DNA of 64,000 nucleotides from Pinibacter soli. GTDB lineage: Bacteria > Bacteroidota > Bacteroidia > Chitinophagales > Chitinophagaceae. This document shows, in pieces, positions 17,042-24,995 of this stretch. Location of the stretch: assembly GCF_029961145.1 (NCBI RefSeq), contig NZ_JASBRG010000004.1, forward strand, positions 62,001 to 126,000. Reading direction: 5' to 3'. The notes beneath the pieces are model-generated. The model was not told the DNA's origin, searched no databases, and saw nothing but the letters and a program-made list of their open reading frames with translations. The stretch's first letter is position 1; the number at the start of each line of letters is the position of its first letter. A program made the translations under genes and the position numbers.

Positions 17042-17209
17042 AATTTAAGACAATTTGAGAAGCAATTTGAAAATTTGAAGATTTGAAGATTTGAAAATGC
17101 TGTGAATGCATCTTTCTCTTTATTCATTACCTCTCAACTACTCCGAAAGTGAGTTAAAAGCAGGGAAGCCACACAGAAAGAATTTCCAAATTTTCAAATT
17201 TTCAAATTA
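17042..17209. repeat. Two-armed inverted repeat, inverted copy of the TTTCTGTGC-core family (copy C)
   Basis: The left arm (17042-17100) has AATTTGAAGATTTGAAA units and the right arm (17180-17209) has CCAAATTTTCAAATTTTC units. Read on the minus strand the core begins ATTCTTTCTGTGTGGCTTCC and aligns with copies A and B, so this copy is in opposite orientation. The right arm overlaps the stop of the csaA-like gene. Confidence 0.7.
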
Positions 17210-17536
17210 CCCGACTTTGCTCCCATTCCCCACTTCCTTCCCGGGATGCAATAAAACAACGTCGCCGTTGCTGTCATACACACCCATTACTAAGCATTCG
17301 CTGATGAAGTTGGCTATTTGCCTGGGGGGAAAATTAACGACCGCCATTACTTGTTTCCCGATCAATTCTTCAGGTTGGTAATGCGCAGTTATCTGGGCAG
17401 AGGATTTTTTGATGCCTAGTTCACCGAAATCTACTTTCAGTTTATATGCAGGACGCTTGGCTTTAGGAAAAACTTCCGCTTCTATGATCGTGCCAATGCG
17501 CATGTCAATCTTTTCAAAATCATCCCATGTGATCAT
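17207..17536 (-). CDS. csaA: CsaA-like tRNA-binding domain protein
   Basis: A 109-residue protein that is essentially a single tRNA-binding OB fold. The order of motifs matches CsaA: FEKIDMRIGTIIEAEVFPKAKRPAYKLKVDFG, then KKSSAQITAHYQPEELIGKQVMAVVNFPPRQI and the end SECLVMGVYD. CsaA homologues bind tRNA as dimers and have been described as secretion-related chaperones. Which role applies here is not visible from sequence. The length is normal. It lies between repeats and upstream of ogt on the same strand. Confidence 0.85.
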   Translation of the reverse strand: MITWDDFEKIDMRIGTIIEAEVFPKAKRPAYKLKVDFGELGIKKSSAQITAHYQPEELIGKQVMAVVNFPPRQIANFISECLVMGVYDSNGDVVLLHPGKEVGNGSKVG

Positions 17537-17537
17537 A

Positions 17538-17573
17538 CATTTTCAACTTTCAATTTTCAATTTTCAATTTTCA
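17538..17573. repeat. Single-arm TTTTCAA tandem array
   Basis: Four copies of TTTTCAAC/TTTTCAAT fill the gap between the csaA-like start and the methyltransferase stop, which lies inside the array (TCAGTTTCCC). No inverted partner is present, so this is either a half element or a minimal one. Confidence 0.6.
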
Positions 17574-18467
17574 GTTTCCCGAAATCACATACACCAAAGA
17601 ACTGCATTTCTCTTTGTTCATCGATGTTTTAGTGTTTGACAACAAACCGTTAATGAAAGCCATAGGCAGATTGCCTTTGCCATTTTTATATTGTTCGCTC
17701 AGCATGCTGATATAGAAACTATCGAACCACATTGCATGCTCGCTTTCTACTTTCATGCCGTGCATGGAAACAAGCTTTTTAATGGAGGCCGGAGAGAAGT
17801 GATACAAATGTCTTGGCACATCATATGCGGCCCAATATTCTTTGTACACCGAAGCATCATAAGAAGTATAATTAGGTACAGCAATGATGAGCTTGCCATT
17901 CTTTTTTAAAAGTTTGTGCAATTGCTCTATGTAGGGATGCAATTCATGCACATGCTCAAGCACGTGCCACATGGTGATGGCATCAAAACTACCCGATGGC
18001 AATTGAAACAGCTGGTCAGCGCTTCTAAGGTCCAGGTTATATAATTCTTTGGCTTTTGCTCTGGCAACATCATCCGGCTCAAGCCCCATCACGTCCCATT
18101 GATTGCTGTGCATGAAATTTAAAAACGCTCCTGTTCCTGCGCCAAGATCAAGCAACTTACCTGTTTTCATGCCGGTAACTTTTTGCACCAATGCATGCTT
18201 GCCTTTTAAAGTACGCTGGCGCACTTTATGGTAAAGGCTATTAACCAGTCCTTCTTTTGTATCTGAATGTGAAATGTAGTTGTCGGATTTGTAATATGAT
18301 CCTACAGACGCAGCATCCGGAATATCCTGCGTAAATCGCAGTGTGCAATCCGCACATTCCAAAATCGAAAATTTTTCGTGTGAAACGGTAAAATCTTCAG
18401 CCTTTAAAACTTCATTTATTTTCGACGAACCACAGCATGGGCAGGTGGTGTAGGTGATCAATGCCAT
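17571..18467 (-). CDS. Class I SAM-dependent methyltransferase with N-terminal zinc-ribbon-like motif
   Basis: A 298-residue protein. The N-terminus has two Cys pairs (CPCCGS and CADC, residues 9-41), as in the Methyltransf_13/Methyltransf_23 sugar and lipid methyltransferases. The SAM-binding motif I is LLDLGAGTGAFLNF (residues 106-119). GLEPDDVARAKA follows, and motif post-I is SFDAITMWHVLEHV. The long C-terminal part has FYISMLSEQYKNG. Relatives act on cell-surface sugars or isoprenoid-like substrates; the actual substrate here is unknown. The neighbours give no hint. Confidence 0.78.
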   Translation of the reverse strand: MALITYTTCPCCGSSKINEVLKAEDFTVSHEKFSILECADCTLRFTQDIPDAASVGSYYKSDNYISHSDTKEGLVNSLYHKVRQRTLKGKHALVQKVTGMKTGKLLDLGAGTGAFLNFMHSNQWDVMGLEPDDVARAKAKELYNLDLRSADQLFQLPSGSFDAITMWHVLEHVHELHPYIEQLHKLLKKNGKLIIAVPNYTSYDASVYKEYWAAYDVPRHLYHFSPASIKKLVSMHGMKVESEHAMWFDSFYISMLSEQYKNGKGNLPMAFINGLLSNTKTSMNKEKCSSLVYVISGN

Positions 18468-18479
18468 AGAGGCAAATGT

Positions 18480-18602
18480 AATTAGGAATTAGGAATTAGG
18501 AATTAGAAGGGTGACTTTTTTTTGGATGATCGCCTCTTTTGATTTTAAAAGATTTGTGGTTATTACTTTAGTTGTGGTGACTAATTCCTAATTCCTAATT
18601 CA
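18480..18602. repeat. Two-armed inverted repeat, AATTAGG family
   Basis: Left arm 18480-18508 is AATTAGG repeated four times. Right arm 18579-18602 is CTAATTC repeated three times. The core is about 70 nt. It lies just upstream of the methyltransferase gene and abuts a second element at 18601. Together they fill 18468-18820, which has no gene. Confidence 0.75.
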
Positions 18603-18801
18603 ATGTCGTTTAGTTAAGGTGTTTGAAAAATCAAAAGCATCTCGCTTGTCATCCCGAGGAACGAGGGATCTGGGCCTAACACTGGCGAACAATATGCGTA
18701 AACAATCACGCAGATCCCTCCTTCGTCGGGATGACAAGCAGTCTTTCTTTCCTGGGCATAGCAACCAAGTAATTGAAAAGTTGCTTAACTACACGACATT
18801 G
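18601..18801. repeat. Nested inverted repeat with GTCATCCCGA...GATCTG arms (copy 1)
   Basis: The outer arms 18601-18618 and 18784-18801 match at 17 of 18 positions (CAATGTCGTTTAGTTAAG). The inner arms 18645-18672 and 18711-18738 carry CTTGTCATCCCGA...GGGATCTG. The right inner arm and its flanks (ATCACG before, CAGTCTTT after) are nearly identical to the copy at 55772, showing a dispersed element. Confidence 0.8.
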
Positions 18802-18820
18802 AATTCCTAATTTCCAATTT

Positions 18821-20725
18821 TTAATTGGCTTTCACCATCACCACCTTACTCCTATCCGCCTTATAAATTTGCTCATAGAACTGAACAAATTCGTTATAAG
18901 CGCTTGCAGGAAATCGACCGCTGAAGTGTTCCATTGTGCGATAGTAGCGGATTGTGTTGCCATCTATTTTTATTGAACTTGTGTATTTTCCAAACTTGGT
19001 CCTGATCTGCTGAGGCTGAGGCATCGCTTCCGGTGTATAGCCTTCAGGAATTTTAATTTCAACCGTATCGACATCTCTGTATTCAGTTTCCTGTACAATA
19101 TCAAACTTTCTGGTATCGTCGATTGCTGGTCTGCTCCGGGATTTGGACAGAATATTTGGCATCACGAATAAACGTTTTCCGGTAACGGATGCATAGCCCG
19201 TGGCCGACAATTCCACTTCTTCATTGATCACAGGAAGAGGACTTTTATCCTCTTTCCAATTAAAGGACACCACATCATACTGAGGCAAATCAAACCGTGT
19301 CTTCATTTTTTCAAGTTGTTTGTCCTTCGCATAGTGATTGATCAGGTTGTGCAGGTCTTCCTGTTGCTCTGCTTTATACAGTCCGCTTTCGTGAATAGTG
19401 GTATTGCCGCTTGCATCTACAGTCGCAACCGTTTTTCTTACCTGCAGGTTGTCATTTAGTTTATAATTGGTAACATTTACAAGCGTTCCGCCGTTTTCAT
19501 TAATCAATAAAGAGTAATGTCCTCCGGTAAAACTTCCCATGTAGCCGGGGGCAATTGTTTGATCTGTACATTCCAGCCACATCGTGTCTTTGGCCATTGG
19601 AACACAAAGAATAACGTGATTGGACTGATGAGAAGGAAAATCAGGCATGAAAAAAGAATCACCCGCCTTCACCAACGCATAGCATGACGGAATGCCCGCT
19701 TCTTTCAGCAAAGAAAACATATAGTTGCTCAAGGCCTTACAATCACCGTAGCGCTTTGTGGCAACATAAGTTGCGTCAAAAGGTTGCCAGCCACCAATTC
19801 CCAGCTGAACACTTACATACCGTGTGTTTTGCTGCATGAACTCATATAACGCAGCTACTTTCTTACGGGGATCTGCAATACCGTCGACCAACTCATGAAC
19901 CCTGGCTTTGATATCCACCGGCAACGCGTCGCGATCTTTTTTCAAAGCGTACACAAACTTACCATAATCCTGCCAGTTACTCATGTTGCCCTGGTATCCC
20001 TGTACTGCAAACTCTGATGGCGCTGTGTACACTGACGGAACCACCTCTGCCCATGAGGGCGCATACGATTCCTCTTTAATGGCGATAAAGTCCTGCAGTT
20101 TCCAGGAAAAAACCTGCTTGTTGTTAACATTGCTTTTAACAGGCTCGAAAGGGTAATTAAACGCCTTGTATCTGAAATGCAGATCAGCCGGAAGCACCAC
20201 TGAAAAACTACTGCTTTGGACAGACATCATTTCTTTTTCGACGGGGATCCAGTCCGGAAAACCCATCGTATAATAGAAATCCTGTTCTACCTCATACTCT
20301 ACTGTATATGGATATGTTCTGCAGTAAAAATCGTACCTTTTCAAACGCATATCCTGCATCAAACTAAAGCCGTCTGTAGTACTCACGTCCGAAATATCGG
20401 ACCTCTTCAGGCTTTTTATTTTCACACCCATTGCGTCATATAAAGTAGCACTGATGCCGGGCTGACTGCTAAGCTGATCATAAGACTCTGCTATGGTTGC
20501 CCATTCGTTTCCGTTCTCGTTTAATACGGTAAATGCGACCTTCTTGTAAATGTGTGCCTTGTTAACGTTAACCACTTCAAATTTTATTTCTTCCAGGCGC
20601 TTAATAACATTTGCATCTTTCATCAAGGCCGGAGAAATTTTGGCGACAGCATAATCAACGTTTCCCGCTTTACAAACAGCGCCAACACAAAGGCATAGTA
20701 ATAGTTGAAATACTTTTTTCACCAC
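18821..20725 (-). CDS. DUF3857 transglutaminase-like protein with intact Cys-His-Asp
   Basis: A 634-residue exported protein, with a signal peptide (KKVFQLLLCLCVGAVCKAG), the DUF3857 domain (about 50-220) and a transglutaminase-like domain (about 270-400). The catalytic triad appears complete: Cys in RYGDCKALSNYMFSLL, His in HQSNHVILCVP and Asp in LECTDQTIAPG. A C-terminal DUF2569/3858-type beta domain follows. It starts with GTG directly after the upstream paralogue (TAGTG overlap), so the two are co-translated. Function is unknown; envelope peptide or protein processing is the usual suggestion. Confidence 0.85.
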   Translation of the reverse strand: MVKKVFQLLLCLCVGAVCKAGNVDYAVAKISPALMKDANVIKRLEEIKFEVVNVNKAHIYKKVAFTVLNENGNEWATIAESYDQLSSQPGISATLYDAMGVKIKSLKRSDISDVSTTDGFSLMQDMRLKRYDFYCRTYPYTVEYEVEQDFYYTMGFPDWIPVEKEMMSVQSSSFSVVLPADLHFRYKAFNYPFEPVKSNVNNKQVFSWKLQDFIAIKEESYAPSWAEVVPSVYTAPSEFAVQGYQGNMSNWQDYGKFVYALKKDRDALPVDIKARVHELVDGIADPRKKVAALYEFMQQNTRYVSVQLGIGGWQPFDATYVATKRYGDCKALSNYMFSLLKEAGIPSCYALVKAGDSFFMPDFPSHQSNHVILCVPMAKDTMWLECTDQTIAPGYMGSFTGGHYSLLINENGGTLVNVTNYKLNDNLQVRKTVATVDASGNTTIHESGLYKAEQQEDLHNLINHYAKDKQLEKMKTRFDLPQYDVVSFNWKEDKSPLPVINEEVELSATGYASVTGKRLFVMPNILSKSRSRPAIDDTRKFDIVQETEYRDVDTVEIKIPEGYTPEAMPQPQQIRTKFGKYTSSIKIDGNTIRYYRTMEHFSGRFPASAYNEFVQFYEQIYKADRSKVVMVKAN

Positions 20726-22746
20726 TAAGATTTTTTCTTTTTCAATACGATTTGTTCAGACTCTTTTTTCACTATGCAAGAAAAGAATTCGCGCAGGTTT
20801 TGATATTCTTCAGGTTGAAAATTTGTCTTATTAAAATAAACCCGTGTTCTCATTTGAATAAGATTTTCCGACTTGGAAATAAGGTATTCAAAATAACCCT
20901 CGCTATCATTAAATGCCACCTTAGCCGGCTTTGGAATTTCGTCTATCACGTAGTTCTGCGGCACTTCAATATTGAGCACATATGTCTCGTCAAACGAGTA
21001 AGGCATTTCTACCGGATAGTTTCTTTCGGCCGCTGTAAACGGATTTTCTTTGTAGGCCTCTGTCAGCATTGGATTGATGTACATAATGTCTTCCTGGTTG
21101 TCCAATGCAAGATCGTAGTGAATGGTAACAGGCTCGTCTAACGCCTTCAATGAATCAATATCAACAGAATCAACTTTCCAATCAGATCCGTAAGCCGTTT
21201 TTAGTTTTTTGGCAAACTCTTCTTTTCCTTTTTCCTTAATGCGCTCACGAACACCGAGAGATTCAAAATAGCCAAGCTGGCTGCTATAACTTCCCTGTAT
21301 TTTACCTTTATCTGTGCTAGTTAAGAACACAGTTGTCAACTTTCTGTCTTTGATGGAATCGGGCTCTAAATATACAGCCTCGGGTGTTTCAGTAAGTATA
21401 CGTGCGTGTCCGTTATAACATTCTTCTTCCAATCTGCCGAAACCTAACAAAGGTTCGGTTGCATCAAGAAATACTTTCTCTTCGCCAACCATCGCACAAG
21501 CAACCACATAGTTAAAGCGATCCATCAGAGGATATAATTCATGTGTATAACCATGTGATCTTGTACTTAACAAAACCGGATATGCCTGAATACCCTCATG
21601 ACTAAGCATTGCGATCAACAACAGGTTCAGATCCACAACGTTGCCGCTCTTGGCCTTCATTACTGCTTTCAAAGATGATCCCGAAAGATATCTGCCGACG
21701 TGTTGCGTACATGTAAAATTGTCTCTTACATATGCGTAAATCCTGCGCATTTTTTCCACCTGATCTTTTGCTCCCGCCACAATGATTTTCATATCGTCGT
21801 CGAGCCAGTTATTGTTTTTATATAACTGAAAACCAAAATCCTCATCCTTCATCATATCTTCACGCACCTTGGCCCATGACGCCATTATCGGCTGTGTGGG
21901 TTGATTTGGGTATCTTATTTCAGACAATTGAAACTCTATTTTTTGAATATGGTTTTTCAATGTGGAAGTATAAGGCTCCTTCTTTAATGGCTGCACATTT
22001 TTCATTACCCAGCGATTGGAAAACACCTGCCCTGGAATTGAGATTCTCTCACTCGCAGACGCTCCATTTTGAAAAGTAATATTGAATGTGTTTTGTGTTT
22101 GATCATTCTTTTTGATATCATAGTTTTTATAGCCCTGGCTAAGAAAAACGTACTTAAAAAACTCCGGAATGCTTGTTTCATACTCGCTCCATAAAACAGG
22201 ATATTTCCCCTGAAACTCCCACGGTTGCAGGTTTGTAAGAAAGTCGGAATTAACTGTATAGCTCACTTCGATGATGGAACCCTCTTTTACAGCGGGCATT
22301 GTAAACTTTTTTACCACCCAATTCTTAGAGGCCTTTTCTTTGAATACCTGGTTGGTTTCAAGTTTGGTTTCCACCACTTTGCCGCCTTCAAGGTTATAAG
22401 TATAGGCTTTCAAATTATCAAGCTTTTCCTCGCCCTGGCTAGTGTTTACATTTGAGAATAGTGGAATTGAAAAATTAGCCGCGTCCATCCCATTCTTATT
22501 AAGGATTTTGATGCGGGTTTGTCTTTTGAATATAAGTGAAAAAGAGCCTTTTATATTTCCCTCGAACCACGAACTACCAACATCGGCAATCACCACTGCA
22601 TTTACGCCGGTGTCGATTTTCTGTTGAGAGAGATCAAAGTCTGAGGGGTTTACTCGTCCGAATTTAATTGGTAGTTTTTCCTGTGCTAAAGAACATAGGG
22701 TCAGGCAGGTCAAAAAGCCTGCGATGATAAGGGTAGCAGCTTTCAT
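20725..22746 (-). CDS. DUF3857 transglutaminase-like protein with degenerate triad
   Basis: A 673-residue paralogue of the next gene. It has a signal peptide (MKAATLIIAGFLTCLTLCSLA), a DUF3857 domain (about 55-240) and a transglutaminase-like fold (about 290-430). The position of the catalytic Cys reads SGNVVDLNLLLIAML (Val for Cys) and the His site reads DRFNYVVACA (Tyr for His), while the Asp is retained (FLDATEP). It is therefore probably catalytically dead and may be a partner or inhibitor of the downstream enzyme. It is the first gene of the two-gene operon. Confidence 0.85.
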   Translation of the reverse strand: MKAATLIIAGFLTCLTLCSLAQEKLPIKFGRVNPSDFDLSQQKIDTGVNAVVIADVGSSWFEGNIKGSFSLIFKRQTRIKILNKNGMDAANFSIPLFSNVNTSQGEEKLDNLKAYTYNLEGGKVVETKLETNQVFKEKASKNWVVKKFTMPAVKEGSIIEVSYTVNSDFLTNLQPWEFQGKYPVLWSEYETSIPEFFKYVFLSQGYKNYDIKKNDQTQNTFNITFQNGASASERISIPGQVFSNRWVMKNVQPLKKEPYTSTLKNHIQKIEFQLSEIRYPNQPTQPIMASWAKVREDMMKDEDFGFQLYKNNNWLDDDMKIIVAGAKDQVEKMRRIYAYVRDNFTCTQHVGRYLSGSSLKAVMKAKSGNVVDLNLLLIAMLSHEGIQAYPVLLSTRSHGYTHELYPLMDRFNYVVACAMVGEEKVFLDATEPLLGFGRLEEECYNGHARILTETPEAVYLEPDSIKDRKLTTVFLTSTDKGKIQGSYSSQLGYFESLGVRERIKEKGKEEFAKKLKTAYGSDWKVDSVDIDSLKALDEPVTIHYDLALDNQEDIMYINPMLTEAYKENPFTAAERNYPVEMPYSFDETYVLNIEVPQNYVIDEIPKPAKVAFNDSEGYFEYLISKSENLIQMRTRVYFNKTNFQPEEYQNLREFFSCIVKKESEQIVLKKKKS

Positions 22747-22865
22747 TTTAGCTTATTTTGCGGGGTTAAATCGCGGTGAAAATAGCATTTTTTACCCGTC
22801 TTACAACTAAGTGGTTTCATTTACCCTGTTTAGGGTATTACCCAAACTTTTCCAATTTCTACAGT

Positions 22866-22873
22866 TACCTTTG
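22866..22873 (+). promoter_or_regulatory. Candidate -7 box for queG
   Basis: TACCTTTG matches TAnnTTTG exactly and ends 11 nt before the queG ATG, implying a very short leader. No proper -33 TTG is visible. The palindromes ACCCT-GTTT-AGGGT and GGGTATTACCC lie just upstream, near 22822-22840. Confidence 0.4.
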
Positions 22874-22884
22874 CTTTGGCAAAA

Positions 22885-23817
22885 ATGAATAGAGAAAATA
22901 CAACGCGGTTTATTAAATCAGAGGCAAAGAAGCTGGGGTTCGACTATTGCGGCATCGCAATGGCAAAACCGCTGGATGAGGATGCCAGAAGACTGGAGCG
23001 CTGGCTGCAAAAAGGCTTTCACGGATCAATGCAATACATGGAAAACTATTTCGATATGCGTGTTGATCCCACGAAGCTTGTGCCCGGTGCGAAATCCGTT
23101 ATCACCTTACTAAAAAATTATTATCCTTCTGTTGAGCAATCCGGCGAAACACCGAGGATCGCCAAGTATGCCTACGGAAATGACTATCACGAGGTGATAA
23201 GGGAACAACTGAGATTTTTCCTACAGAACATTCGTGAAAATGTTGGCGAAATTCAGGGGCGTGGGTTTGTAGATTCGGCGCCTGTTTTGGAGCGTGCGTG
23301 GGCGCAAAAAAGTGGTTTGGGGTGGATTGGGAAAAATGGTAATCTGATCAACAAAGGCAGTGGCTCTTTTTACTTCATCGCCACTTTGATCACCGATCTT
23401 GATTTGGACTATGACGATCCACTGGTGAAAGATTTTTGCGGCAGTTGCACAAAATGCATCGACTCCTGCCCTACCGATGCTATCTTGCCCAATAAAATAA
23501 TAGACGGCAGTAAATGCATTTCCTATTTTACCATTGAATTGAAAGACCTTTTAATTCCGCAGGAGATGAAAGGAAAATTCGATGATTGGATGTTTGGCTG
23601 CGACACCTGCCAGGATGTTTGTCCATGGAACCGTTTTTCAAAACCCAACAATGAAGCAGCATTTACGCCCATTCCCGAGATACTGAATCTTTCAACGCAG
23701 GATTGGGAACACATGACCGAAGAAGGTTTTAAAAAGATATTTAAACATTCACCACTTAAACGAACGAAGTTCAAAGGTATTCAACGCAATCTTGATTTTA
23801 TTAAGGATAGTTATTAG
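22885..23817 (+). CDS. queG: Epoxyqueuosine reductase
   Basis: A cobalamin- and iron-sulfur-dependent enzyme that performs the last step of queuosine synthesis in tRNA. It is 310 residues from the ATG at 22885; an upstream in-frame TTG is ignored. The N-terminal nitroreductase-like half has [20 protein letters not shown] and the [22 protein letters not shown] active-site region. Two 4Fe-4S motifs are [17 protein letters not shown] and [13 protein letters not shown]. It lacks the HEAT-repeat C-terminal extension of the longer E. coli form, as is common in Bacteroidota. Divergent from the DUF3857 operon. Confidence 0.94.
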   Translation: MNRENTTRFIKSEAKKLGFDYCGIAMAKPLDEDARRLERWLQKGFHGSMQYMENYFDMRVDPTKLVPGAKSVITLLKNYYPSVEQSGETPRIAKYAYGNDYHEVIREQLRFFLQNIRENVGEIQGRGFVDSAPVLERAWAQKSGLGWIGKNGNLINKGSGSFYFIATLITDLDLDYDDPLVKDFCGSCTKCIDSCPTDAILPNKIIDGSKCISYFTIELKDLLIPQEMKGKFDDWMFGCDTCQDVCPWNRFSKPNNEAAFTPIPEILNLSTQDWEHMTEEGFKKIFKHSPLKRTKFKGIQRNLDFIKDSY

Positions 23818-23904
23818 TTGATAGTTGTTGGACTTTCCGTGTTGCAGTCACTGCTAACAACTCACTACTAGCAAACGTTTCTAATAACTAACAACAAACA
23901 ACTT
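23808..23904. repeat. Two-armed inverted repeat, TAGTTGTTGG family
   Basis: Left arm 23808-23832 (TAGTTATTAGTTGATAGTTG) includes the queG stop codon. Right arm 23882-23904 (TAATAACTAACAACAAACAA) ends just before the cutC ATG. The core (about 50 nt) holds further inverted pieces (CAGTCACTGC). Confidence 0.7.
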
Positions 23905-23905
23905 T

Positions 23906-24625
23906 ATGAAACCCATTCTGGAAATAGCAGTCTTTAATATTCAATCGGCCATTGCAGCTGCCAACGCTGGCGCAGACAGGTTGGAGCTTTGCGAAAATCC
24001 TTTTGATGGCGGTACTACGCCATCCTTTGGTTTTTTGAAAAAGGTAAGAGAAAAAGTAAAAATTCCGGTGTTTCCCATCATACGACCACATGGCGGCGAT
24101 TTCCAATACACGCTGGATGAATTTGAAGTAATGATTGAAGAAATATTGTTGTCCAAATCACTGGGCTTTGAAGGCGTTGTTATCGGCCTTTTGAACAATG
24201 ATGGCAGTATTGACGAGAAACGCACAGCCGCTCTTGTTGCACTTGCATATCCAATGCAGGTTACATTTCATCGCGCATTTGACAGATGCAAAGATCCGTT
24301 TACTGCGTTGGAAACGATTATTGAATGTGGTTGCCATCGCATACTTACGAGTGGGCAATATCCGAACGTGGTGGACGGAAAAGAATTGATCCGCGAACTG
24401 GTTGTAAAAGCAGACGACCGGATTATCATTCTTCCCGGCAGTGGCGTGAGAAGCAATAATGTGAAGGAGTTACTGGAATACACAGGTGCGAAAGAAGCTC
24501 ATTCTTCTGCGAGAAAAGTTTTTCCTTCTACTATGGCACATGTGAATGCTTCTATGCAGGAAGAGCTTTTTAATACTGGGGTTGATGTGGAAGAAATTGC
24601 GAAGATGAAGAAGATGTTAGCCTAA
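23906..24625 (+). CDS. cutC: CutC family protein
   Basis: A 239-residue TIM-barrel protein of the CutC family. Its opening LEIAVFNIQSAIAAANAGADRLELCENPFDGGTTPS is diagnostic. FPIIRPHGGDFQYTLDE, VTFHRAFDRCKDP and GCHRILTSGQYP follow. CutC was named for copper homeostasis in E. coli, but its biochemical role remains unclear. All conserved residues are present and the length is normal. It may be transcribed with queG through the intervening repeat. Confidence 0.93.
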   Translation: MKPILEIAVFNIQSAIAAANAGADRLELCENPFDGGTTPSFGFLKKVREKVKIPVFPIIRPHGGDFQYTLDEFEVMIEEILLSKSLGFEGVVIGLLNNDGSIDEKRTAALVALAYPMQVTFHRAFDRCKDPFTALETIIECGCHRILTSGQYPNVVDGKELIRELVVKADDRIIILPGSGVRSNNVKELLEYTGAKEAHSSARKVFPSTMAHVNASMQEELFNTGVDVEEIAKMKKMLA

Positions 24626-24629
24626 GATT

Positions 24630-24721
24630 TACCACTAAGGGTACGAAGCCTCACTAAGGGTTGTTTTAATATTCGGGGACTCTTAGTGAAACTTAGTGTA
24701 TTCTAAGTGCCTTAGTGGTAA
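24630..24721. repeat. Two-armed inverted repeat, ACCACTAAGG family
   Basis: Left arm 24630-24660 has ACCACTAAGGG units and right arm 24681-24721 has CTTAGTG units ending CCTTAGTGGTAA. The core is about 20 nt. The same family occurs at 57914, and as a half element at 43762-43799. Confidence 0.75.
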
Positions 24722-24809
24722 TAGAAATAATTGAAAATGCAGGGTGCCGCAAACGATTTTGTACAACTTGCATAATCGCTCTACTTGTGTGTGGTATTGG
24801 GAGAGACAA

Positions 24810-24931
24810 GGAACACAGATTATCATGATCTTCATGATTTATTATGATTTAAAATCTGATGCGACATTCAATCTCAAATCTCAAATCAATATTCTTGACC
24901 AATCATAAAAATCATAACAATCTGCGTTCCA
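24810..24931. repeat. Two-armed inverted repeat, TCATGATTTATTATGATT family (copy 1)
   Basis: Left arm 24810-24850 starts GGAACACAGATTATCATGAT. Right arm 24898-24931 ends ACAATCTGCGTTCC. The same sequence family occurs at 38989 and 41080. With the element at 24630 and the terminator at 24947 it accounts for most of the gene-free stretch 24626-24995. Confidence 0.75.
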
Positions 24932-24939
24932 TTTTCAAA

Positions 24940-24968
24940 TAAAAAAAGCGAAGCCTTCCGGCTCCGCT
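24940..24968 (-). terminator. Intrinsic terminator after the barrel protein gene
   Basis: On the minus strand AGCGGAGCC and GGCTTCGCT pair with one mismatch around GGAA and are followed by seven T residues. It lies 28 nt past the stop codon of the gene ending at 24996. Confidence 0.8.
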
Positions 24969-24995
24969 CGTGCGTGTGTGTTACAAGGGGACGAT

